The position numbers and the translations under genes are program-made. 64,000 nt of DNA from Gemmobacter nectariphilus (lineage in GTDB: Bacteria; Pseudomonadota; Alphaproteobacteria; Rhodobacterales; Rhodobacteraceae): contig DYMU01000002.1 of NCBI GenBank assembly GCA_020721445.1, positions 1 through 64,000 of the forward strand. The letters are read 5' to 3'. The notes below the pieces were generated by a model, which was not told the DNA's origin, made no database searches, and worked only from the letters and a program-made list of their open reading frames with translations. This document shows, one piece after another, positions 1-6,652 of the stretch. The stretch's first letter is position 1. Each line of letters starts with the position of its first letter.

Positions 1-1
1 C

Positions 2-451
2 AAGGAGAGGTGGGACCGGATCAGGGAGCTCACCGCCGCTGAGGAGAGCCTTGCAACCGTTGACCGCCTGTTCGCCAACCCGATTGCCGTGCTTGCGCGC
101 TCCGGGCTGGGGTCTGCGGAGCGCGTCAACTTCGCCGCCGCTGTCGCCACCTCCGGCCCGGCTGAACTGCGCCAGTTCGCAGAGTTCGCCGTTGCCACCA
201 AGAACCGCGTCTTGGGGGCTGCCCTGCTCAGCCGCTTGGACGCCCTTCCCGCGAAGAACCGCCCGTTCTCGGCACACGAGCTTGCGGACAAGTTGTGCGG
301 GGAGGAGACGCGGGCTGTCCGTGCCAGCATCGACGCTGTCCGCAACGCCACCAACCGCGCCCTCACCGCAAACCGCGCCTTCACTGCGGGCAAGAGCAAC
401 CCGCTGGACACCATCAAGATGGGCCTGCGCGCCCGCAAACAGGAGGACTGA
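2..451 (+). CDS. Hypothetical protein of the mobile element, 5' end outside the window
   Basis: An open frame runs in from the left edge and stops at TGA 449-451, so only the C-terminal ~149 residues are visible. The fragment is hydrophilic, rich in Ala, Arg and Leu, probably alpha-helical, and ends in charged residues (ARKQED). I recognise no domain. Its neighbours (short unknown proteins, a ParA with its own DNA-binding domain, and an attachment site at 6.4-6.6 kb) suggest a gene of an integrated element, but the role is unknown. An AGGAGG sequence sits at 441-446 inside its last codons and appears to serve the next frame. Confidence 0.6.
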   Translation, partial: KERWDRIRELTAAEESLATVDRLFANPIAVLARSGLGSAERVNFAAAVATSGPAELRQFAEFAVATKNRVLGAALLSRLDALPAKNRPFSAHELADKLCGEETRAVRASIDAVRNATNRALTANRAFTAGKSNPLDTIKMGLRARKQED

Positions 452-454
452 AAA

Positions 455-730
455 ATTCCGCTTTACCGCATCTCCCGCTCCGCCAACCCCACCCTTGCCG
501 AGACGCTTGGCACCTCCTCCGGCATTCGCGGCGCTCTGGTTTCGGCCGCATCGCCCGCCGCCGCGATTGTCGCCGCCAACGCACTCGCCTTTGCCCGGGG
601 CTTCAACGATGTGTTCACGCCCGCCGCGTGGGTCATCACCGACATTGCCACCACGCCCGGGGGCTTGCACACCGACACGCTGGTGGATGGCGATTTCAGC
701 ACCGTGCGCGGCATCTGGCCGGGGAAGTGA
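455..730 (+). CDS. Small hypothetical protein with a probable ATT (non-canonical) start codon
   Basis: Between two well-formed genes is a coding-like frame of about 91 codons, beginning IPLYRISRS and ending GIWPGK at TGA 728-730. It is in the same frame as the upstream gene, directly behind that gene's TGA (449-451). No ATG, GTG or TTG opens it. The only well-placed candidate is ATT at 455, eight bases after a strong AGGAGG (441-446). The protein is Ala/Thr-rich with no domain I recognise. Alternatives are readthrough of the TGA, a start at the internal GTG near 611, or a sequencing error. Coding status is inferred from residue composition and its fit between neighbours. Confidence 0.5.
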   Translation: MPLYRISRSANPTLAETLGTSSGIRGALVSAASPAAAIVAANALAFARGFNDVFTPAAWVITDIATTPGGLHTDTLVDGDFSTVRGIWPGK

Positions 731-732
731 CG

Positions 733-1089
733 ATGACCGACCAAGAAATCTTGGACGGCTACGATGTGCTGTTTCCGGCCAACCTCAGGCTTGCCCATGA
801 AGCCGTCCTCACCGCCGCCGCAGAGCTCAGCGATGATGGCTGGCCGACCCCCGCCATGATCGTGAAGTGGGCCAAGTGCTACGATGTTCCGGTGGTGGAG
901 CTCGCAGGCCTGTGCGGAATACTGGTTTCCAAGGTCGGGCGGCGCACCGTGTTCAGTGACTCCCGGCGGCACCCCTACCTCGTGAACCGGCTGAACGCGG
1001 CCCAGTGGAGCCGCCGGGCGCTGGTCTGCTACGGCTTCTACAACGTGGCGGTGGAGATGACGATGCGCGACCGCGCGGCCATCCACTGA
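733..1089 (+). CDS. Hypothetical protein, 118 aa
   Basis: ATG 733 follows the previous stop by two bases, which suggests one transcript and coupled translation. The 118-residue product starts MTDQEILDGYD and is a mixed, soluble-looking protein with several Trp and Cys residues in its middle (WAKCYDV, LAGLCG) and a basic stretch (GRRTVFSDSRRHPY). I recognise no family. It lies in the mobile-element segment between two unknown frames and the glycosyltransferase. Its function cannot be assigned from sequence. Confidence 0.6.
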   Translation: MTDQEILDGYDVLFPANLRLAHEAVLTAAAELSDDGWPTPAMIVKWAKCYDVPVVELAGLCGILVSKVGRRTVFSDSRRHPYLVNRLNAAQWSRRALVCYGFYNVAVEMTMRDRAAIH

Positions 1090-1214
1090 CGCCCACCACA
1101 GGGCGCTTCAAGTGCTTGCTGTGGAACGAAAGTTTCCGCTGTCGCGGCGGTGACGACCCCTAGACGTGCTCCAAGTCGCCCCGCTAGACCGGGGATAGAA
1201 ATGGAGAACAAAAG

Positions 1215-1316
1215 ATGAACACACACCGCTGCCCGAAGGCCACCCGCGCCGCATTCGCCGCCCTGCTGCTGGGCATCATCGCGTCCTGGACCGCCATCGT
1301 CTGGGCGCTCGCATGA
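1215..1316 (+). CDS. 33-residue single-helix membrane peptide
   Basis: A short frame starts at ATG 1215, with a GGAGA-like ribosome site at 1203-1207. It encodes a basic N-terminus (MNTHRCPKATR) followed by one hydrophobic helix (AAFAALLLGIIASWTAIVWALA). Its TGA overlaps the next start as ATGA (1313-1316), so it is probably translationally coupled to the glycosyltransferase gene. Size and topology fit a small membrane partner or regulator of that enzyme, but this is inference. Such a short frame could also be a leader peptide. Confidence 0.5.
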   Translation: MNTHRCPKATRAAFAALLLGIIASWTAIVWALA

Positions 1317-2665
1317 ACGTCATCCCCTTCGCCCGCCACCGGGCCACGGCTTCCGCCGCAACCGCTGCATGGGCAGCGTCCAGCGTCCCGGCTCACCTCT
1401 CCGCCCGGGGGCTAAAGGTCCCGCTTCTGGCCGCGCTGTGCCTCCCGCTGGCGCTCGGCATGGCCGCGCTCGTGCCTTGGGCGTCCTACATCCTAGCCCC
1501 GGCCTTCGCCCTTGCGGCGGCGCTCCGGCTGGCCGCTCTTGTGGGCCTGATCCTGCCCGAGGTCCCCGAACCGCCGCCCCTGCCAGACGCGCACCTGCCA
1601 GCCCTGACCGTGCTGTTGCCGCTCTACCGGGAGGCGGCTGTGCTGCCCGACCTCGTGGCCGCAATGGGGGCCTTGGACTACCCCCGCCACCTCATGCAGA
1701 TCATCGTCTTGTTGGAGGAGGGTGACGCAGAGACGCGCGGCGCGGCGGGCGTCCACGTCCCCCGGGGCCAAGGGTGGCAGGTCATCGTCGTGCCCGTTGG
1801 CAAGCCCCAGACCAAGCCACGGGCGGTCAACGTGGGGCTGGCAGCGGCGCGCGGTGAGGTGGTGGTGATCTATGACGGGGAGGACAGGCCGGAGGTTGAC
1901 CAAGCCCGCCGGGCCGTCGCGGCGCTCATGGCTGACCCCGGCCTTGCAGTGGTGCAATGTGCACTGGCCTGCGACCACGGGGGGCCTTGGTTCACTGTTG
2001 GCTGGCGCACCGAATACGCTGTGTTGTTTGGGGCCATCCTGCCCGTCCTGTCCCGCCTGGGACTGCCGTTCCTGTTCGGCGGGACCTCGCAATTTCTCCG
2101 GCGTGACGCCCTGATGGAGGCCGGGGCCTACTGCGCGCACAACACGACCGAAGATGCTGACCTTGCTGTCCGCATGGCCCGCCTGGGCCACCGCTCCGCC
2201 TTCATCCCGTCAGCCACCTTTGAAGAGGCCCCCGTGACGCTCCGGGCCTTCCTGCACCAGCGCCGCAGATGGATCGCAGGGCACATCATCACCGCCTTGG
2301 TCCACCTTCGCAATCCGGTTGAGACATGGCGGCAGGTCGGCCCGGCGGGGTCCCTGGCCCTGCTGGCGCAGCTTCCTGTGGCGACCTTGTCAACCGCTGC
2401 CCACCCGCTGGGTTTCGCACTCTTTACCTCTGGAGAGCTCCACGGCGCGCTGGGGGCTGTGCTAGCGCTGGGCTACGGGGCAGCCGTCGCGCTTGTCTGG
2501 GCCACGTCGCGGAGCCTCTGGGCGGTGTTCATGCTGCCAGCCTACTGGTGCCTCCACGTCGCTGCGCTGGTGATGGCCCTGCATGACGTGGTGCTCTGTC
2601 CGCAACACTGGTTCAAGACCTCCCATGGCATTGCGGTGCGGCCTGCGATGAAACAGGCCTGTTGA
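1313..2665 (+). CDS. Membrane-bound family 2 glycosyltransferase
   Basis: This 450-residue protein has the layout of processive or membrane GT2 enzymes. Hydrophobic segments at about 35-82 are followed by a GT-A catalytic domain. The domain contains a nucleotide-sugar-binding acidic motif YDGEDRPE (187-194), TEDADL (279-284) carrying the likely catalytic Asp, and QRRRW (316-320), the Q-x-x-R-W acceptor motif. Several more membrane helices follow at about 335-440. Such enzymes polymerise or transfer sugars at the cytoplasmic face. It overlaps the 33-residue membrane peptide by ATGA. Its position in a mobile element raises serotype conversion or envelope modification (receptor masking) as a role; the substrate is unknown. 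Confidence 0.75.
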   Translation: MNVIPFARHRATASAATAAWAASSVPAHLSARGLKVPLLAALCLPLALGMAALVPWASYILAPAFALAAALRLAALVGLILPEVPEPPPLPDAHLPALTVLLPLYREAAVLPDLVAAMGALDYPRHLMQIIVLLEEGDAETRGAAGVHVPRGQGWQVIVVPVGKPQTKPRAVNVGLAAARGEVVVIYDGEDRPEVDQARRAVAALMADPGLAVVQCALACDHGGPWFTVGWRTEYAVLFGAILPVLSRLGLPFLFGGTSQFLRRDALMEAGAYCAHNTTEDADLAVRMARLGHRSAFIPSATFEEAPVTLRAFLHQRRRWIAGHIITALVHLRNPVETWRQVGPAGSLALLAQLPVATLSTAAHPLGFALFTSGELHGALGAVLALGYGAAVALVWATSRSLWAVFMLPAYWCLHVAALVMALHDVVLCPQHWFKTSHGIAVRPAMKQAC

Positions 2666-2689
2666 CAGCCCGACTGTGAACGATGTAAA
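2662..2689 (+). promoter_or_regulatory. Candidate promoter for the element's parA-like gene
   Basis: TTGACA at 2662-2667 is a perfect -35 hexamer. TGTAAA at 2684-2689 is a plausible -10 after a 16-base spacer. The pair lies between the glycosyltransferase stop and the GTG of the ATPase gene, and the -10 falls inside the palindrome at 2674-2714. Repression by a protein bound there is therefore expected. Confidence 0.45.
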
Positions 2690-2714
2690 CACACAGTGTG
2701 TATAGCGTTCACAG
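2674..2714. promoter_or_regulatory. Nested palindromic operator or partition site
   Basis: Perfect 9-bp arms CTGTGAACG (2674-2682) and CGTTCACAG (2706-2714) enclose a second inverted repeat, ACACAC-A-GTGTGT (2689-2701), centred one base away. The array overlaps the likely -10 element and ends 12 bases before the GTG start of the HTH-ParA gene. This is what an autoregulatory operator or a centromere-like site of a plasmid or phage partition cassette would look like. Which of the two it is cannot be told from sequence. Confidence 0.55.
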
Positions 2715-2726
2715 GGAATCAATCGG

Positions 2727-3758
2727 GTGGATGATGAGCTTGTCGGCATCAACGAGATAGCCGAGATGGCCGGAGCCTCCAAACAGGTGGTCGCCAACTG
2801 GCGAGCACGGATTGCCAACTTCCCAAAGCCCATTGCCGTGCTGGCATCGGGCCCAGTGTTCCGCCGATCACAGGTGCGATCATGGCTGCGAAAGAGGAAG
2901 GTTCCAATGGCTCACGTTTTCTCAACAATCAACCTCAAGGGCGGGGTTGGAAAGACGACCACCACAGTCGCGGTGGCCGAAACCCTGTCATCTGAGTTCG
3001 GCAAGAAGGTCCTTGTCATCGACCTTGACCCGCAGACCAACGCCACCACGATGTTGATCGGGGAGGACAAGTGGCGGACCCTGAACGACAGCGGGCGCAC
3101 CCTTGCCCGCCTGTTCAAGGACGCGCTTGAGCCTGACAACAAGCAGTTCAACTTTGACGCTGCGCTCCAGAAGAACGTGTCTGATGTGAGCGGGACGCAC
3201 AAGCTAGACCTCCTCCCGTCCAGCCTTGACCTGATCGACGTTCAGGACCGTCTGGCAGCCGCGCCCAGTGGCAAATACTTCTCCAACAACCCGATTGAAT
3301 TGCTGTGGAAGGCCGTGAAGTCGCGGCTTGATGACTATGACGTTGTGATCGTGGACTGCCCGCCCAACTTGGGCATCATCACGCTGAACGGGCTGCGCAT
3401 CTCCGACGGCTACATCATCCCGACCATCCCGGACATCCTGTCCACCTACGGCATCCCGCAGATCGTGACCCGGGTGCGCGACTTCGCCGATGAGATCGGT
3501 GAGAGCATCGAGCCCTTGGGCATCGTCGTGACCAAGTTCCAAGCCAACTCATCGGTCCATGCAAACGTGATGCGCAACCTCCGCGCTGGAAAAGACGCCC
3601 CCGTGTTTGCCACTGTCATACCGCAGGCAAACAACATCGCGGGCGCGGCTGAACACCAGTCCTACGCGCGCACCCTCAAGCAGAAGTATGGATATGGAGG
3701 GTTGGCTGAATCCTACCGGAGCCTTGCCCAAGAGATCATCACAAAGCTGGAGGCCTGA
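2727..3758 (+). CDS. ParA/Soj-type partition ATPase with N-terminal helix-turn-helix
   Basis: GTG 2727 opens a 343-residue protein; no better start is visible. Residues ~8-28 form a helix-turn-helix of the excisionase/MerR-like type (INEIAEMAGASKQVVANW), extended to about 57. A deviant Walker A, KGGVGKTT, lies at 71-78. DLDPQTNATT and a later DCPPNLG complete the Walker-type ATPase core. Such proteins position or segregate plasmids, phage-plasmids or integrative elements, and those with an N-terminal DNA-binding domain usually repress their own promoter, consistent with the palindrome at 2674-2714. The next gene starts three bases after the stop and may be the partner. It is distinct from the chromosomal parA at 48.8 kb. 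Confidence 0.85.
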   Translation: MDDELVGINEIAEMAGASKQVVANWRARIANFPKPIAVLASGPVFRRSQVRSWLRKRKVPMAHVFSTINLKGGVGKTTTTVAVAETLSSEFGKKVLVIDLDPQTNATTMLIGEDKWRTLNDSGRTLARLFKDALEPDNKQFNFDAALQKNVSDVSGTHKLDLLPSSLDLIDVQDRLAAAPSGKYFSNNPIELLWKAVKSRLDDYDVVIVDCPPNLGIITLNGLRISDGYIIPTIPDILSTYGIPQIVTRVRDFADEIGESIEPLGIVVTKFQANSSVHANVMRNLRAGKDAPVFATVIPQANNIAGAAEHQSYARTLKQKYGYGGLAESYRSLAQEIITKLEA

Positions 3759-3761
3759 GCG

Positions 3762-4148
3762 ATGAAGCTGCGCACCAAGTTGCTGGACCTCGCCAAGGCG
3801 GTAGCCGATGCAGCCGACCGGGACCCGGAGCTTGCCAGCCGCCTTTCTGAAATCTTCGGTGCAGTGCCCGCCGTCCCCAAGCGGCCTGAACCTGTCCCGG
3901 GGCGGGCCAAGAACCGGAGGCCAGCGGCGGTGCTGGACCCGGTGGTGGTCGTGGGCGAAGGGGAGGACGCGCTGCGCAGCCAACTGTCAGCCCTCTCACT
4001 GGACCAGTTGCGCGACGTAGTGGCTGAGTATGGGATGGACCAAGGCAAGCTGGTGATGAAGTGGAAGGACCCGGTGCGCATCATTGACCGCATCGTTGAG
4101 ATTGCGGTTGCCCGTGCGCAGAAGGGACACGCTTTCCGGTCTGAGTGA
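3762..4148 (+). CDS. Small protein in operon with the ParA-like ATPase; possible partition partner
   Basis: ATG 3762 begins three bases after the ATPase stop, so the two are almost certainly cotranscribed. The 128-residue product has a charged helical N-terminus, a Pro/Arg-rich linker (about 36-57) and a C-terminal domain with LSALSLDQLRDVVAEYGM. I do not recognise a ParB, ParR or known centromere-binding family. Position and size fit the small DNA-binding partner of ParA-type cassettes, but this is inference from context only. Confidence 0.6.
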   Translation: MKLRTKLLDLAKAVADAADRDPELASRLSEIFGAVPAVPKRPEPVPGRAKNRRPAAVLDPVVVVGEGEDALRSQLSALSLDQLRDVVAEYGMDQGKLVMKWKDPVRIIDRIVEIAVARAQKGHAFRSE

Positions 4149-4163
4149 ACATCAGCCGTTACG

Positions 4164-5246
4164 TCAGAGGTCATCGCTCCAAGCCTCGTCAAGCGACTTC
4201 GGCGGCGGGAGCTGGCCGTAGAACGCCTGGCGGTGCAGATGGATGTTGATGCGCGCTGAATACATCTTGGGCATTGAGTCGATGGCGAAAGCCTGCCCAT
4301 CAGCAGCTCCCTCTATCAACTGCTCGCCCCAGATGCCCAAGCCGCCGCTCCACTTCCCCGACTTCTCAATGACCCTCTTGGCAGCGGCCTGGAACGACAC
4401 CGGGCTGTCGTTGTCGCGGGCGATGACCCAGCCTTTGTCGGTGGGGTAGTCAATCCTGTTCTTGGGTGCGCTCGCATGTCCGTAGGCCCTGGGCTTGGTG
4501 GAGCCCCAGTCGGCATAGATCATCCTGGGATGGTTTGTCGCCAGCTTGATCTGGGCCAGTAGGTCCCGGTTGGAGAAGCCCAGTTCCTCAATCCCGTCGA
4601 ACACCGTGAAGTCGCTGGGGAATGTGGTGCAGCAGACCGCAATCGGGATTTCAGGCGGTGTCGCTGAGAAGAAGCTCTTGATGTAGCCCGCAGCGACGGG
4701 GGCAACCTCAAGGGCGCTTTGGACAAGCCCGAAGTCGAACACCACCGTGTAGTCCACCGCGCCCTCAGCAGCGAGCTCAGCGACCAGGCTTGGCAACCAA
4801 GTCGGGATGCCTGACCCGGCTACCGCCATGTCCATCCTCAGGCAGAAGGATCGGTCATTCTCACGCGCCCACGCGACCTGTCCTCTGGCGCTCTCAAGCG
4901 TGGATCCATTCATCAGCAGGCACGGGTTGGCATTGGGGTAGGGGAGGAGGAGCGCCTGCCATACGCCCAGGTCAGCGGGGCGCTTGACCAGCTCTGCCCA
5001 GGCGTCCTTCGCCTCGTTGCCGTTGTCGCCTGGGTGGTAGTAGGTGTCCACGTCGATGAAGTAGGGCCTGCCCGGGTAGGCATTCTCAAACTTGTCGATG
5101 GCCTTTGAGAGTGGGTAGGTGGCCATCCAGGGTGCCAGCAGCACGAGCGGCGTGAGCCGGTCCTTTGTGCTGCCGGGAAGCTCCTTCAACCCGCTCAGTT
5201 CGGCGCGGCGGATGCACAGCGTCACCAGGTAATCTGTCACGTCCAT
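4164..5246 (-). CDS. Protein beta family protein (possible defence gene)
   Basis: The frame stays open upstream, but ATG 5246 is the natural start because it lies 16 bases after the protease gene's stop with GAGGGGG before it; the product is 360 aa. Features I associate with the 'beta family protein' group (from memory, Pfam Beta_protein) are the N-terminal YLVTLCIRRAELSGLKEL, then RLTPLVLL, a PYFIDVD strand, and a VVFDFGLV strand in the middle. The biochemical role is not established; members often lie beside ImmA/IrrE-like proteases or in prophages and islands. Here it is last in a three-gene operon with such a protease and a membrane protein, close to an attachment site. Toxin, sensor or effector roles are all possible. 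Confidence 0.6.
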   Translation of the reverse strand: MDVTDYLVTLCIRRAELSGLKELPGSTKDRLTPLVLLAPWMATYPLSKAIDKFENAYPGRPYFIDVDTYYHPGDNGNEAKDAWAELVKRPADLGVWQALLLPYPNANPCLLMNGSTLESARGQVAWARENDRSFCLRMDMAVAGSGIPTWLPSLVAELAAEGAVDYTVVFDFGLVQSALEVAPVAAGYIKSFFSATPPEIPIAVCCTTFPSDFTVFDGIEELGFSNRDLLAQIKLATNHPRMIYADWGSTKPRAYGHASAPKNRIDYPTDKGWVIARDNDSPVSFQAAAKRVIEKSGKWSGGLGIWGEQLIEGAADGQAFAIDSMPKMYSARINIHLHRQAFYGQLPPPKSLDEAWSDDL

Positions 5247-5262
5247 GTGCCGCGCCGCCCCC

Positions 5263-5814
5263 TCACACCATCTGGAGTTTGATTTCCATCGCCGCCGTTG
5301 AGACGCCGAAGCGCCGGGCGAGGTCCTCAATTACCTCGCTGGTCATCGGCCCAGTGTAGTCAGCCGTGGCCTGCGCCAGCAGATGTGACGGAATCACAAG
5401 GTCAGACGCAAGCCGGTTCGCCTCATACTCAATCTGGATTGGCTGGTTGGGCGCGCGGAGGAGGACGTTTTCAGACCAGCCGCCTTCTGCCACGATCCGC
5501 TCCCGGTGCAGCAGGTAGTGGGCCAGTTCGTGGGCAAGCGTGAAGCGCTGCCGGTGCTTCGCCTCGTGGCGGTTGATGCGGATGACGAATTCACCATCCT
5601 CCTGGGCGATCTGCCCAGAGGTCCCGCGCGGCAGGGTGGACAGCAGGACCTTGACCCCAAGCCGCTCAGCTATCGCACCCAGCTTGACCGGATGCTCAGC
5701 AAGGAAGCCGTCAATCTCTTGCCGCACCGCCGGGGCGAGGGTCGTGTATTCACGGGATGGCGACTTCACCTCCCAGCCGCTTGAAGCTGCCATCTTCGTC
5801 ATGCTCCCGTCCAT
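5263..5814 (-). CDS. ImmA/IrrE-family metallo-endopeptidase
   Basis: A start at ATG 5814 is preferred over the in-frame ATG 5838 because AGGAGGGA lies just before it; the product is 183 aa. Residues 92-103 read TLAHELAHYLLH, the zinc HExxH motif (H95, E96, H99). A downstream EYEANRLASDLVIP supplies the third-ligand Glu at about 131, as in ImmA and IrrE. ImmA cleaves the ImmR repressor to switch on ICEBs1, and IrrE/PprI cleaves DdrO after DNA damage. No XRE-type repressor gene is adjacent here. The neighbours are a membrane protein upstream and a beta-family protein downstream, so the substrate may be one of those or a distant repressor. Confidence 0.8.
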   Translation of the reverse strand: MDGSMTKMAASSGWEVKSPSREYTTLAPAVRQEIDGFLAEHPVKLGAIAERLGVKVLLSTLPRGTSGQIAQEDGEFVIRINRHEAKHRQRFTLAHELAHYLLHRERIVAEGGWSENVLLRAPNQPIQIEYEANRLASDLVIPSHLLAQATADYTGPMTSEVIEDLARRFGVSTAAMEIKLQMV

Positions 5815-5834
5815 TGTTGCTCCCTCCTGTTTTG

Positions 5835-6272
5835 TCACGCCTGGTCGCCTGATTCGGGCTCTGGCTCGCCGCTCTGCAACCGCATCGCCACCCGCTCAAA
5901 CACCTCGTCTAGCTCGCCCTTCCGGGCCATCTCGCTCAAGATCGTGTGGCCCAGCCCGGCGGCCATCGTCGCGTTGATCTGCACCGCCGCCGCACCCTTC
6001 GCCTCAGTGGCGGCCTCTGTCTTGATCTCACGCAGCGTCTTGAAGGCCACTAGACCGATGACCAGCGCACCGACAGTGACTGCAAGGCCGATGGCCCCAA
6101 GAAAGATCGTCACCACCGTGAGCAGCAAGTCCACATAGTCAGCCCTGGTCGGATCAACGTGCGCAACCTGGCCGCTACCGGGCAATCCCCACCCGAACCA
6201 GAACACCATGGCAGCCACGGCGGCGAACCCACCGACAATGGAACCCATGAGCGCGGCGCTCACCTTACCCAT
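5835..6272 (-). CDS. Two-helix membrane protein, first gene of the ImmA/beta operon
   Basis: A strong AAGGAGG ribosome site precedes ATG 6272. The 145-residue protein has a hydrophobic segment at about 8-30, a periplasmic loop with several Asp residues (about 35-48), and a second long hydrophobic segment at about 49-78. The C-terminal cytoplasmic tail of about 65 residues is helical and acidic and ends PEPESGDQA. I recognise no family. Twenty bases separate it from the protease gene, with AGGAGGGA in the gap, so the three minus-strand genes form one operon. A membrane-anchored sensor or a membrane-acting effector would both fit. Confidence 0.65.
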   Translation of the reverse strand: MGKVSAALMGSIVGGFAAVAAMVFWFGWGLPGSGQVAHVDPTRADYVDLLLTVVTIFLGAIGLAVTVGALVIGLVAFKTLREIKTEAATEAKGAAAVQINATMAAGLGHTILSEMARKGELDEVFERVAMRLQSGEPEPESGDQA

Positions 6273-6414
6273 GTGACCTCCTTGTGGGAACGAACAGAGA
6301 ACAAATCAAGCCTGATTGTAAACCATCTTGACAAAGGCGTCGATAGGGAATCCACGATGCAACAGGACGCGACTCAGCCAGATGGGCGGTCAACTTGTTG
6401 ATTCTGTGAGGAAA

Positions 6415-6490
6415 TGGTGCCCCAGGAGGGACTCGAACCCCCGACCTCCTCATTACGAATGAGGCGCACTACCAGCTGTGCTACTGGGGC
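6415..6490 (-). tRNA. tRNA-Thr (anticodon CGU), complete, with encoded CCA
   Basis: Read on the minus strand from 6490, the 76 nt fold as a cloverleaf. The acceptor GCCCCAG pairs with CTGGGGC; the D-arm is present; the anticodon stem CCTCA/TGAGG encloses loop TTCGTAA with anticodon CGT; the T-loop is GTTCGAGTC; discriminator A and an encoded CCA follow. The acceptor differs from that of the truncated tRNA at 6578-6616 (GCCGCTG), although both carry the same anticodon loop. It lies on the mobile-element side of that truncation and probably replaces its function. Confidence 0.92.
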
Positions 6491-6504
6491 AAGCCCGTCT
6501 TTTT

Positions 6505-6526
6505 CCGTTTTAGTGCCCCGTTTTAG
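6505..6526. repeat. Direct repeat CCGTTTTAG x2 beside the attachment region
   Basis: CCGTTTTAG occurs at 6505-6513 and again at 6518-6526, 13 bases apart start to start. They lie between the complete and the truncated tRNA-Thr. Short direct repeats spaced about one helical turn apart next to an attachment core are typical of integrase arm-binding or excisionase sites. The assignment is by position only. An AGAGCAC also occurs at 6525-6531 and 6570-6576. Confidence 0.4.
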
Positions 6527-6577
6527 AGCACATCTTTCTGTTTCCCGTCAACCACCTACGCCAGCCGTGAGAGCACT

Positions 6578-6616
6578 ATTACGAATGACGTGCTCTACCA
6601 GCTGAGCTACAGCGGC
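6578..6616 (-). pseudogene. Truncated tRNA-Thr(CGU): 5' 39 nt only, at the element junction
   Basis: On the minus strand from 6616 the sequence reads as a tRNA: acceptor GCCGCTG, TA, a D-arm GCTC/GAGC around AGCTGGTA, A26, the 5' anticodon stem CGTCA, loop TTCGTAA and T39. The match to a tRNA then ends abruptly. The expected TGACG stem, T-arm and CAGCGGC acceptor are not found in the 87 bases before the complete tRNA. The 11-base block TCATTCGTAAT is shared with the complete copy (6452-6462 and 6578-6588, complemented). I read this as one end of a site-specific integration whose crossover lies in the anticodon loop. Confidence 0.75.
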
Positions 6617-6652
6617 ACTTTCTGGTGGGTGTGTCCTATTGCGCCACACCAT

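Noticed and set aside
463-1086. Long minus-strand open frame (207 codons) over the left unknown genes
   Set aside because: It is antisense to two better-supported frames with ribosome sites and coupled starts. Its product is His/Pro/Ala-rich as expected of a shadow frame in GC-rich DNA.
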